Shown in pieces: positions 54,038 through 64,000 of a stretch of DNA of 64,000 nt (positions are counted from its first letter, which is position 1; each line of letters begins with the position of its first letter). Source of the stretch: Stercorarius parasiticus (taxonomy: Eukaryota > Chordata > Aves > Charadriiformes > Stercorariidae); contig VWZL01000203.1 of the NCBI GenBank assembly GCA_013396915.1, positions 248,001-312,000 on the forward strand, given 5' to 3'. Position numbers and translations under genes: made by a program. A model generated the notes under the pieces. That model was given only the letters and a program-made list of their open reading frames with translations, was not told the origin of the DNA and made no database searches.

Positions 54038-54410
54038 CCGACCTGGATTGCTCCGGTCTGAACTCAGATCACGTAGGGCTGTTAATCGTTGAACAAACGA
54101 ACCCTTAATAGCGGCTACACCGTTAGGATGTCCTGATCCAACATCGAGGTCGTAAACCTCCTCATCGATGTGGGCTCTCAGAGGAGATTGCGCTGTTATT
54201 CCTGGGGTAGCTTGGTCCATTGGTCAGTTGTAGTGGGTCTGGTTACTATTAGTACATTGAGGGGTTGCTCTTGGTTAAGAGGTGTGGTCTTATTTTTGGA
54301 GGATTTGTTTTTCTCCAAGGTCGCCCCAACCAAAAAATGCAGGCCAGTATTTGGGAAAGGCGGGCCTAGCAGGTTTGAGTTTATATGCAGTGGCTGCTGA
54401 TTTTTCTACA
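54038..54410 (-). pseudogene. NUMT: nuclear copy of mitochondrial 16S rRNA (3' part)
   Basis: The plus strand is the antisense of mitochondrial 16S rRNA. It contains the classic conserved primer site CCGGTCTGAACTCAGATCAC at 54053-54072. This is followed by the ATCGTTGAACAAACGAACCC block, the GACCTCGATGTTGGATCAGG block (in reverse complement) and the GCGCTGTTAT segment of domain V. Further on, TTGGTTGGGGCGACCTTGG is seen in reverse complement near 54316-54335. A weaker match continues to about 54410, including the AAAATCAGCAGCCACTGCA segment. The copy therefore covers the peptidyl-transferase domain and some sequence before it. It stops about where the rRNA 3' end should be and does not include tRNA-Leu. 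The 64-codon frame at 54026-54220 is a by-product of rRNA sequence. The strong preservation of conserved blocks suggests a fairly recent transfer. It is not a functional rRNA gene. Confidence 0.95.
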
Positions 54411-54926
54411 TTTTGCACATGACACTTGCTCCAAATCCTGTCTTCTGTATACAGCTTACTTCGTCCTTTGGCTAATACCCTCAGTTTAAAAGGCTTTCTT
54501 TACTTTAAAAGCTTATCCCCCTATTCCCCTCTTCTGTCCAGGCTTTCTAAACCTTTCCAATCTCTTCTGAGACTCACAAGCTACACAGTTCTTAAGATCT
54601 TATTTAATCCCCCTGATCAGGCTAATGCTGTATTTTTGAAGGAAGTCTGGAGAAAGCCAGCTGCCTTTATCTAGGATGAAATAACCATTTTGTTATTTCA
54701 AGTAAGAGACACAAAATTGTGATCAGAAAGAAATTAATGTAGCATTTGTTTCCCTTTAAATACATTAATTTTCAGGCTGATTTTCTAACAGTAACTTTGA
54801 GACTAAATCAAGAGTAACATTGACAAGAACTATATTATCCTGCATTTATGTATTAATCCAATTATACTACCCAAAGATGCACAAAACCACTTTATAAATA
54901 ATCTTGACTACCTGCCATATATATAG
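54411..54926. other. Gene-free stretch between NUMT and CR1
   Basis: Pyrimidine-rich then AT-rich sequence. The frame at 54426-54674 plus has no recognisable domain. Nothing else seen. Confidence 0.55.
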
Positions 54927-55476
54927 AATCATAGAATTGTTAGGGTTGGAAGGGACCTTAAAGATCATCTAGTTCCAACCCTCCTGCCATGGGCAGGGAC
55001 ACCTCCCACTAGATCAGGTTGCTCAGAGCCCCATCCAGCCTGGCCTTAAAAAACTTCCAGGGATGGGGCTTCCACCACCTCTCTGGGCAACCTGTTCCAG
55101 TGTCTCACAACCCTCATGGTGAAGAACTTCTTCCTAACACCCAGTCTGAATCGTCCCATCTCTAGTTTTAATCCATTCCCTCTAATCCTACCATTACCCG
55201 ACATCCTAAAAAGTCCCTCACTAGCTTTCTTGTAGGCCCCCTTAAGATACTGGTAGGCCACTATAAGGTCTCCTCGGAACCTTCTTTTCTCCAGACTAAC
55301 CAACCCCAACTCTCTCAGTCTGTCCTCATAGGAGAGGTGCTCCAGCCCTCTGATCATCCTCGTGGCCCTTCTCTGGACACGCTCCAGCACGTCCATATGT
55401 CTCTTGCAGTAGGGGCTTCAGAATTGGATGCACTACTCCAGGTGGGGTCTCACGAGAGTGGAGTACTGCCATTTCA
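54927..55476 (-). mobile_element. CR1 LINE fragment, best-preserved 3' end in the window
   Basis: On the plus strand the 3' terminus reads AGAATCATAGAATTG, followed by GGTTGGAAGGGACC, at about 54927. On the minus strand a frame open from 55396 to 55046 and beyond encodes the C-terminal region of CR1 ORF2. Its landmarks are [43 protein letters not shown] and [18 protein letters not shown]. The homology continues upstream past 55396 through the segment that reads ACTCCAGGTGGGGTCTCACG on the plus strand, and fades near 55476. There are no internal stops in the covered stretch, so this is the youngest-looking CR1 copy here. It is 5'-truncated and lacks the catalytic core. Confidence 0.95.
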
Positions 55477-58400
55477 CTTGCTGAAACAGTTCCAAATCCT
55501 ATCTAGCACAAATATCACATCATTTTCACATCAAGAAAACATCCTTCCTAATTCTGTTGACACCATTTGACCCCATTTTACCTGAAGTTAACACAGTACC
55601 TACAAGCTGTTGTATCATGGCTGACCACAGAATTCACCTAGCTGTGCAAATTTTTCTAAGCATCTTCCAACTAAGGACAGCAATATGCTGCCAGAATAAC
55701 AACAGACAATTCCAGGGAGGGATTAAGGCCTGTCTGGGACAAGTATGAAACTCTTCATTTTTCCCTTCCTCTTTCTTGAAGTATGATCCAGGTCTCAGTT
55801 TTACTGAGACAAATTAGTAATGAGCTCTGGTTGTCTTCACCACCTCTGTCTACATGTGGGAGCACGTTTAGGCTATTAAGCCATGCAGGGTAAACTAAAA
55901 ACAAAGGAAAAGCACAAACATGAGATTGCTTTAAACTGTTACTATCTGGCATTAGCTCAACAGAGAATTAAGAACATCAAAACCACAGAAGAAAAAAAGA
56001 TTGATGTGACAAGATACAGAAACCCTGCGAGAAGCAGCAGAGAGAAGGAAGACAGTAGCTCAGCAAAATGAAGACTCAGTCCACTCCAGGGAATGACAAG
56101 ATCAGTGCTTTCCTGCCTGACCAACAACTGGCCTGCAGACAATCACAACGGGACCACATTGAGGGCAAGAAGCATATATGAGTGTGTTTTCCTCAGTTAA
56201 TTACTGTGCGTATGAACAGGAACTATTCTTCACTCACAAACTGGGTATGAGCCTGCTGTCAAGCATCCACAGCCAGCAGAAGATACCTAACAGCAATCCA
56301 AAGATTTGATGAGGCACCATGTATCTCTACCCACTGTGGAGAAAGTGGGGGGGAAGCGAAAAGGAAGTCTCAAGTTTGATGTAGGAGCCCCTGTCTATAT
56401 CTAAGTCCACGAATTGTTTTTCTTTCAATAAGAGGCTGGCAGAGTTTCCCCACACGCTCAGAACGGGAGTACCAACTCCCAGTCCAAAAATAAGAGGTTA
56501 AGAGAGGAAGGTGAGAGTCCCACCTCAAAAATCCCCACCTCAGTGCTAACTTTGTGCTCAGGGCAGAGGAGGACCAGCAGGAACAACCCCTCAACACTCA
56601 ATAAGGCCTTCTGAAGGAAGAAGTAGTAGTGACAGATAGCATAGCATACTGGAGTTGTGTGTTACTCACTAGTCCAAGAAACCATCTGTCTTAACACTTG
56701 CTTTTCTGAACCAGAATGAATCACCTACAATTCAGTCCTGTCCTGGAAAGGAATTTAAAACATTAAATATGGAATTAATATTTTTTTCTAACTATAAAGA
56801 TCTCCAAAAAGATAGAGGAGGAATGTGAGCATTAAGATATTTTTAATGTGCAAGTGAACCACTACATTTAGCTTGCTCAACAGAAACTGCAAAGAGGAAA
56901 GCAGAGTCAAAAAGAAAAAAGTCTTTTAGCTGCAGATGATCAAGCATGCCCGAGAGCAGGCACTTGTTCCATTTTTACTTTTGGAAGTTGTCAGAAACTG
57001 TATTCTAGAAAACAAGCTGCAAAAATTACTCCAGTGAGCCAGGAGTAAATTATTATTCATTAAAGCTTTAATGTTACAGTAACTGGTAAATGGCAATTCT
57101 TCTAACCCTAAAGTGTGGCCATAATTCCACAGAGAGTAAAATTTTCAACTTCATTTTTAAGACCATCCTCCCCCTGTGCCTCCAAGTATGGCACAGCATA
57201 TTCTAATTAGATGATAGCAAGTCAATTCATAGAATTTCTTGCATATTTCATTCCTACATCTTAAAATAAAAAAAAAAAAATCTGCTACTCAAAGTGAAAA
57301 GCACAAGTGTATTTCAGAATATCTGGATAAGAATTCCCTATTTTTGTTCTTGATATTGGTGGTTACTGCTTTATTTTAGCTACTCACTTTAACTCCCACA
57401 TTTATTAACTCTTACATAGAATTATGAAAATATTTACCTGTAATTATTATGGAAGAGGTCCACTCTAAAGCATCATGTCTGAACACCTGAAACATCATGC
57501 ACATCTCTCCCTAATGTGACACTAATTTGTACATATTCCTCTTTTACGACAAGTCTTGCATCGTTGAGACACGTTAGTCTATTCCATCTTCATGGAACTT
57601 TTCCTCAGTGTAAGAGTATTTTAGCCAACTTTGATGAAAACACTGTATTAAATGGGCTGGAGCTTATTAATAACTGAATATCTGACATGTTTGTACATAA
57701 CCTTTTTGACCTATAAATCAAGATAACTACAAAGTCAACATAAAAATTCTCCTTAAAAGATTAGGTGGGTAGGAAGGCTCCATGGTACTACCAGGACATT
57801 TCTTCTAGTCAACGTCTGAAGTAGCACCAACCAAAAAAAAAAAACAGAAGTTGAAAGGAGTAGTAGTAAAGTGTGGAAGGAAGCAAAACAAAAGACATTC
57901 AGAGGATCCCAGAAAAAAAACTCTTCTCTTCTTTAAAAAGACCACTAGAAATAGGAAAAACACTGCAGAGAGAACCAAAAAATTTCAGTCCCCTCCTATC
58001 AGCCTGAACCGATGCATTTTGTATAAAAGCACTCTCCATTGTTTGTGAGCCCTGTGGTGACCTCTGTTTTCTCTTAGCTACTGTAACTATTTCAAGTAAT
58101 TTCCATGGTAACCACATACAGTTCCTAATTTTAATACCCTTATCTGAACGATTGAAATAAAATACATAATTTAGCTCCTTATGCAGATATAATTCACTGG
58201 AAGCTAGAATGAACAAAGATATTCAAGTCCAGTTATGCCTGAAAAAGAAAATAATGTAATTTTCCCATTTTACAGCTGCTTTCAGAATTCTGCCTGAAGG
58301 ATTACACTCAGTAGTTACTCAGCTGAAAAATATTACTTCTATTCCATACATTTTGAAGACAAACTATGAAATCTATTAGATCAATAGTAATTTCTCCCAT

Positions 58401-61254
58401 CTGCACTTAAGTAATTGATATAATGACCATAACAACATTTTCATTCTGAAACATTTCCTTTTTAGATACTAGAGAAGAGAACAAATATATTTGAGTTTTT
58501 CAATTCCATCACAGCAGTTGCATACAATGCAAGCCATGAAGCCACATAGTAAAGATTAGATTATGAATTCCACCAAAATGGCAATTTTAAATAATGTACC
58601 ACTGCGCTTACTTTAAAATAAAATGGGATAACGGATGTTCTTCAGTGACTAGATGCCTTCTTCCCTCCTGCATTATTTTTTTTCAAATGCAACCACTAAA
58701 TATATTTGGTGGTTTGTTTCCGATCAGTTCAAACACTGGTCATTCGCAGTACAAAATGAGAAAAAGTGTCAAGTAAAAGTTCACGCAAGTTAGAATTGAA
58801 AAACACTAACTAAAATTTCTAGAAGATAGTAATTTTCTAGCTACTTTGCCATGCCCATCAGCAGGACAGAAAGATGTGTCTTTTGAATCATCAACACAGT
58901 CCGGCTTTGATTTTCTTTACACTCATATAGGTGATAGGAAAAAGAAGAATTTCAGTGTGTGTAGATACTTTTCCTGCTAGCTTGCTTGTGTATCTCATTA
59001 CTACAAATCCCACAAGCTCAACTTGCACATGGAACTCTCTCATTCTCTACATAATAAGAATGCCAGTCAGTTGTGGAAACAAAATATTCTAAATATGCTG
59101 CTGACCCCAAACCTTCTTAGTATATTAATTTTCAGACACCTGTGGGAAATACCAGTTAGGTGCTAGATGCGATGGTGCCAACACATGTCCACATGCCAGT
59201 AAAGAGCCTTCAGTATCTTCCCAGAAATCAGGTGATGCATATATGATGCACAGATGATGCAGATGAGGCATAGATAACTACAATTTTTCCATAATACAAT
59301 GGATAAAAAGGGCTTAAGAAGTCTGAAAAAATAAATTTTCTAATAGTGAACAACAGCTTCTGTTAAAATGATGAATTACATGCTCTTCCATCTAAATTAC
59401 ATGAGAGTACAGTGAACCCCTTTTTCATGATTGTAACTCAGTATTCGTAAATATGTCTGGCTACTGTTGATGATACAAGGAACATTCTCTTATTACTAAT
59501 CTGCAGTATGTCAATCCGCAGTGAGAGGATAAAATACATTTATAGTTTCTAGTTTCACCCAAGAGTGAATTATTTCAATTTCATTCATTTTCATTCCAAA
59601 TAAATAATACAGATTTGCCATATTGAAACAATTTGTTTCCCTTTCACTTACACACTTATCTATGAAGGCAAGATGAAATATGACACAGGAAGTCATCTCT
59701 CTTTACAGCTGTTATATATGCTTTATAATTTACTACAAACTGGAATAATCAGCAATAATGTCTTCTAGCCCTTCACCCTATTTTGATCTACTGAAGTTTT
59801 AAAATCAGTTTCCCTCCAAATACATATTAAATCTTTCCTGTAAAGAAGGGGGATGAACTACAACCTGAATGGGGAAAGTGCCTATGCATACACACATACA
59901 CAGCATTCTACTCATTCTTAGTTTTTCTACTCATTAAATCAGAATCAAGAATACTCCCCTAAAAAAGAAACATACCAAAAATAACCCTCACCCTCCAAAT
60001 AAAATATTAACATCACTAGTTAAACTGAAAAAAAAAAAAAATTAAACTGGCCTACATCAATAAAAGTCTTCAAAAATACACATTTTACACAGAACATTGT
60101 CCTGCTACCGATACTGTAATAAAAATAATAATAATGATAATTTTAAAAAGCCAGTCTCAGGAGTTCTTAGAAGTTAATTTTACCAGTTAAAAAACGTATT
60201 AACATGCAAAAGGAACACAACTGCTGTACTGAAACACCCTAAGGCACAATTAAGATTGACTGTATGCCTTAATACTATGCACTCATTTTATTCCTAATTT
60301 TTTCAAATGTCCAACCAGGTGACATTTAAACTTTGAATTTGTAGACTCTAAAGAGCTTGTTACATAAACATAAGTACTTTATTTAAAAGAGCAATTAATT
60401 CCAAAGAAAGTTATTTTTAAACTCCATTACCCAAATTTTGATGGTATAAAAAGAGTGAGGGCATCTGATAAATTAATGTGAAAATGAAAATGTAACATCA
60501 AGTCATATGGCAAGTTAGTATAAATTCCCTCACACACAAATCCTACACATTTGAAAAATCAAGTGTCTCAGAAAAAAAACCTCAAGTTCTTCAAATTTAT
60601 TGGAGCTTTTCAGGATTTTTTTCCAATCCAATTTAATTGTAAACACTTTAAAATAAATCTGAACAACAACCAAATTTCCACCTTTAACTCTATGTAGGAG
60701 GACTTGAAAGAAAATAATTTTAACTTCAGAATGTTTCACTCATTTTAAAATACTGTAATTACACTCATTAACTAAAAAAAAAAAATTGAAAAAACCCACA
60801 GATATCATGCATGTCCATCCTCCTCCCAAAAACAGAAATCGTGCAACTTGGGAAACCTCCTGGATAAGTTTAGAGGTGTATTTTTGGAAAAAGAAAACAA
60901 ATAAAAAAAAACTACATTCAATTGTAGCTTCTAAAGTATATCAGAGAATTAATCTTTGTAAACAGTGCATCAACATAAACCCACAGAAATATTGCCAAAA
61001 CCTACTTTTTCAGGCTTTAACACACAAATTGAACAAAAATACAAGTCTCGTGTGAGTCACATGGTCAAAGAACTGAGAAAGCCAAAGAAGTTTTTTCCAT
61101 TTGCAAAATACTGTCAATATCAAGAAAAGAGTCATGAAAGCTATAATCTTGTTTCTAAGCAGCCCAGGAAAGTTCTCAGTGTGTGGTCTCCTAGTCTGCA
61201 GATGAAAGTTAGCTTTTTCAGGTAGTCAAATGCCAGGGGGTGGTGAGGAACTCA
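55477..61254. other. Gene-free, AT-rich stretch
   Basis: About 5.8 kb without a recognisable exon or transposon. Short degenerate GATGCA repeats occur at 59233-59271 and AAT-type repeats near 60115-60140. Short frames here, such as 57899-58216 minus, look random. Confidence 0.6.
59233..59271. repeat. Degenerate GATGCA tandem motif
   Basis: GATGCA or GATGAGGCA recurs four times within about 40 bases with irregular spacing. Confidence 0.6.
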
Positions 61255-61880
61255 CTGAAATATTGCACATCATTGCAAGGGGTGCTGAGAACAAAAGAGA
61301 GTGTTGTTCGGTCACTGTAACAGCTTAGCGTACCCGTATCTCAAGTGCTGGTGTGCAGTTCTGGTCTCCACACTTCAAGGAGAGCATAGTAGAGTCACAG
61401 AAGGCACAAAGATCACCTAAAATCATAAAAGCAATAGAGTAGATCACAACCAAAGAGGAGATGGTTGCGGGGGCTATGCTTGACATTCACAAAATCATAG
61501 TAAGAGTGGAAAATGTGAATGCAGTGTTGTTATTCACCAAATCTCGCAATACTGGATGTAGAAGACACTGAAACTAGTAAAAGAATTGTCTAAACAGATA
61601 AAACTACTTTATTCAGTGGCTACTGAGCTTTTCCAATTTGCTGACAGTAGAAGCCGTGAAAGCAGTTGGTAACAGCCCAGTCAGAGAGGACCTTACATAA
61701 ATGAATGGACAACAAGTTTATGAACGCATACTAACAGGACTGGGAGAAGTATAAGAACGGAACAGAGAGAAGGCCTGGGCTCACAGACTCTCCTTGACCA
61801 GTACCTCCTACTCTTGGGGTCAGAGACAGGACACAGGGCGAGATGCCTGTTGGTCTGACTCAACAGGGCACTTAGGTTGT
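61255..61880 (+). mobile_element. Ancient CR1-type LINE relic (ORF2 end and 3' UTR)
   Basis: The plus strand shows landmarks of the old amniote CR1 lineage in the right order. First is TGTGCAGTTCTGGTCTCCAC near 61351 (the VQFWSP coding block). A segment near 61490-61560 corresponds to YKIM..VEKVNxxVLFT, damaged. A very characteristic 3' end near 61818-61870 resembles the consensus in which GACAGGACACTGGGCTAGAT is followed by TTGGTCTGACCCAGTATGGC. This 3' end differs from that of the young avian CR1 copies, which mark their terminus with GATTCTATGATTC-like octamers. All frames are broken. The identification rests on recalled consensus order and is strongest at the 3' end. Confidence 0.75.
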
Positions 61881-64000
61881 TAATGAGAATGCAGCTTGAT
61901 TAGCCAACTTTGCAATTTGCCGTTAAAAGAGACAGGATAATTGAATTGAACAGAATACAGATTTAGAAATCAATATTTAATACACCTTCCATCACTGCTG
62001 TTATTCCCCAACACAAACAACAAAGAAAGTAGTATGAAGAAAAGCAATGAAGCTACTACTTTACTGATCACTAATGATGTTACTCACAGTATCTAAAATT
62101 TCCAAGATCTTTATTACATCTCCAGTGAAGCACAGAAATACTTGTCCCAATCTTACAAATGAAAAACAAGCATGAAAGTATAAAGCTGTAAAAATTGCTT
62201 CGTGGTAAAAATCAAACCCCAAATGCTCTCTGTTTTAGAAGACATTACAAATAATAAAATGACTGCTTCCTGTAGCAGCCAAAAACAATACATCACATGT
62301 GGTTTTCCTGAAATTATTCCTACTGTAAAAAACACGATCTTTGAAACTGTTTTTCACTTGCACTGATTTTTTTCCCCAAACATGTTGTATTTTCTCTGTG
62401 ATCTCTCTCTTCCATTGCTTTCTTTCCTTCATTCACTCATTGCTGTCAGTTGAAGATGCTTACGCACACTTTCACATATCTTATTTCCTATAAATTTGAT
62501 TCTCTATAGCACCTAATTTATTCATTTTTATTTATTAGCCTTTTCAGCTTGAGTTTTCATTTTCAACTGTTTATGTCCTATCTCCTTCCATGTTAGGGGG
62601 TGAATATTCCTTTCGAGGAACAGAAAACTATTTAAAAGCTGCATCAAATGAACCATCAGCCTAACACTCCCAGTTGAAACTGAGATGAGAAAGAGCAAGT
62701 ACAGTCCAAGCTCAAGTTCAACACTAGTTCTACAAGCTTCTTTTGAGGACAAAAAAAGACACTGAATAAAGCAGTTTATTTTATGGCTTTCCCATTCATA
62801 CACTGTTTATACCTCTAGAAAGCACTACACAAAGATTATTCTTTGTTCACAAACCTCAAGTTAAGTTTAACCACAGACAAATTTGCTTTACTGTAAAATT
62901 TTTTACATCACCCAAATTATTCCACAACTGAGATTGGCCTGGTGTTGGCTGACAGACGGCTTTACAAACTTAGAAACTGAAAAGTGAATCCACATAAGTG
63001 TATTATTTGGTTTTACATATACACTTTGAATATTCATAATGTGTAATTGCAAGCGTGGTACAGTGTTTCAGAAACACATCAACAAACCATGCCCATTATC
63101 TGCTGAGAAATGGGGAAAAAAAGAGAAATGCTTTATACAGTGCCATCAAACAACTTCGACAGATGGCCATCACTGATCAACAAACTAAAATAAAACAGAA
63201 TGTTTACAAATTTGGTTAAACAAGATTTCCTTTTGTAAAAGCCTGTCTTTGTAAATATATATGGCAACTTTTCACAGTCAATTCTAGCTCTTAGAGTGTA
63301 ACAGGAATCAAAGAAGAGGATTTAAAGAAAAAGTGTTGAAGATTCCTTTCAAACACAGATTTGCCTTATGCAACATTAAAATACAACTTGCTGTAGAATT
63401 ATTATGAACAATTTGGTAATTTAGTGTTTAGGTGCATCTCCGTGTATCATTGACAAGCTGAATAACTACTGATAATTTTCACTTACGCAGATCTCTTATG
63501 AAACAGCTTGAAAAAAGACCTAGAAACAATTTACAGTTTAAGAAACTCATAATGAACACATCAAAATTCAGAATACATAGAAATTCTAACCATATAGCAA
63601 CAACAAAAAAAATGTTTATTATGTCAAACATGAGAAATATATAATCTAGGTCTCTTTAAAAGTTAATTGTTTCTTCTAAACTATAAACTAAAAAATAAGA
63701 AAAGAATATACTATACTTTTTTGTAATTCATATCCAAGAAACATGATTGGCAGGCACTCTCTCACATTTCTCAGGTATTTCCATCCAAGTTATATTGACC
63801 CCTCTACACACACTTTTTCAGACAAATACTCATTTTCAGAGAATGAGCTGTCTGGCAGGTTGTCATTGACAGCTTAAATGCACGCTAGCTTTTTTGCTTC
63901 TCCTCAAAGCTGAGTTGGGCCCTTTAGCTTAGGATAACTGAAATTGCTATGGCAGAGACAGAGAAGGAATCTGAGAAGAAAAAAGCTGCCTTGATAAAAT
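61881..64000. other. Gene-free, AT-rich stretch to window edge
   Basis: No exon, RNA gene or repeat recognised beyond short homopolymers. The frames at 62153-62432 and 62528-62803 on the minus strand have no recognisable family. Confidence 0.55.

Overview
This window comes from a bird genome. Three things show this. Several CR1 LINE fragments carry the avian 3' end, with imperfect ATTCTGTG-type octamers and the reverse transcriptase C-terminal motif [11 protein letters not shown]. There is a compact avian-style solo LTR. A nuclear copy of mitochondrial 16S rRNA reads like a bird sequence. The base composition is AT-rich and repeats are sparse, as expected of a long intron on a macrochromosome. 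I cannot name the species.

The only gene I can support is BTBD9, on the minus strand, represented by two consecutive internal exons. Exon 15006-15115 (110 bp) encodes the end of the first discoidin-like (F5/8 type C) domain. Exon 4528-4717 (190 bp) encodes the start of the second. Splice sites, phases and the joined reading frame all agree. The intron between them is 10,288 bp. No further BTBD9 exon was recognised in positions 1-4527 (downstream in the gene) or 15116-64000 (upstream), so almost the whole window is probably BTBD9 intron. For the region above 15116 this is inference.

Layout: 1-4527, intron with two CR1 copies (90-418 minus, 660-1826 plus); 4528-15115, the two exons and the intron between them; 15116-19006, intron with a CR1 fragment (17238-17640) and a solo LTR (about 18553-19006); 19007-33985, AT-rich sequence with only simple repeats; 33988-35365, a degraded old CR1 reverse transcriptase and 3' end of the type seen in turtles and crocodilians; 35366-50990, AT-rich sequence; 51000-51240, an unexplained GC-richer block beside an 11-bp assembly gap; 54038-54410, a NUMT of 16S rRNA; 54927-55476, a well-preserved CR1 copy; 61255-61880, a second old-type CR1 relic; then AT-rich sequence to the end.

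I found no tRNA, rRNA, CRISPR or operon structure and no convincing new coding system. The most informative points are the exon pair whose junction falls between two duplicated domains, the NUMT, the coexistence of young and very old CR1 lineages, and the unexplained block near 51 kb.
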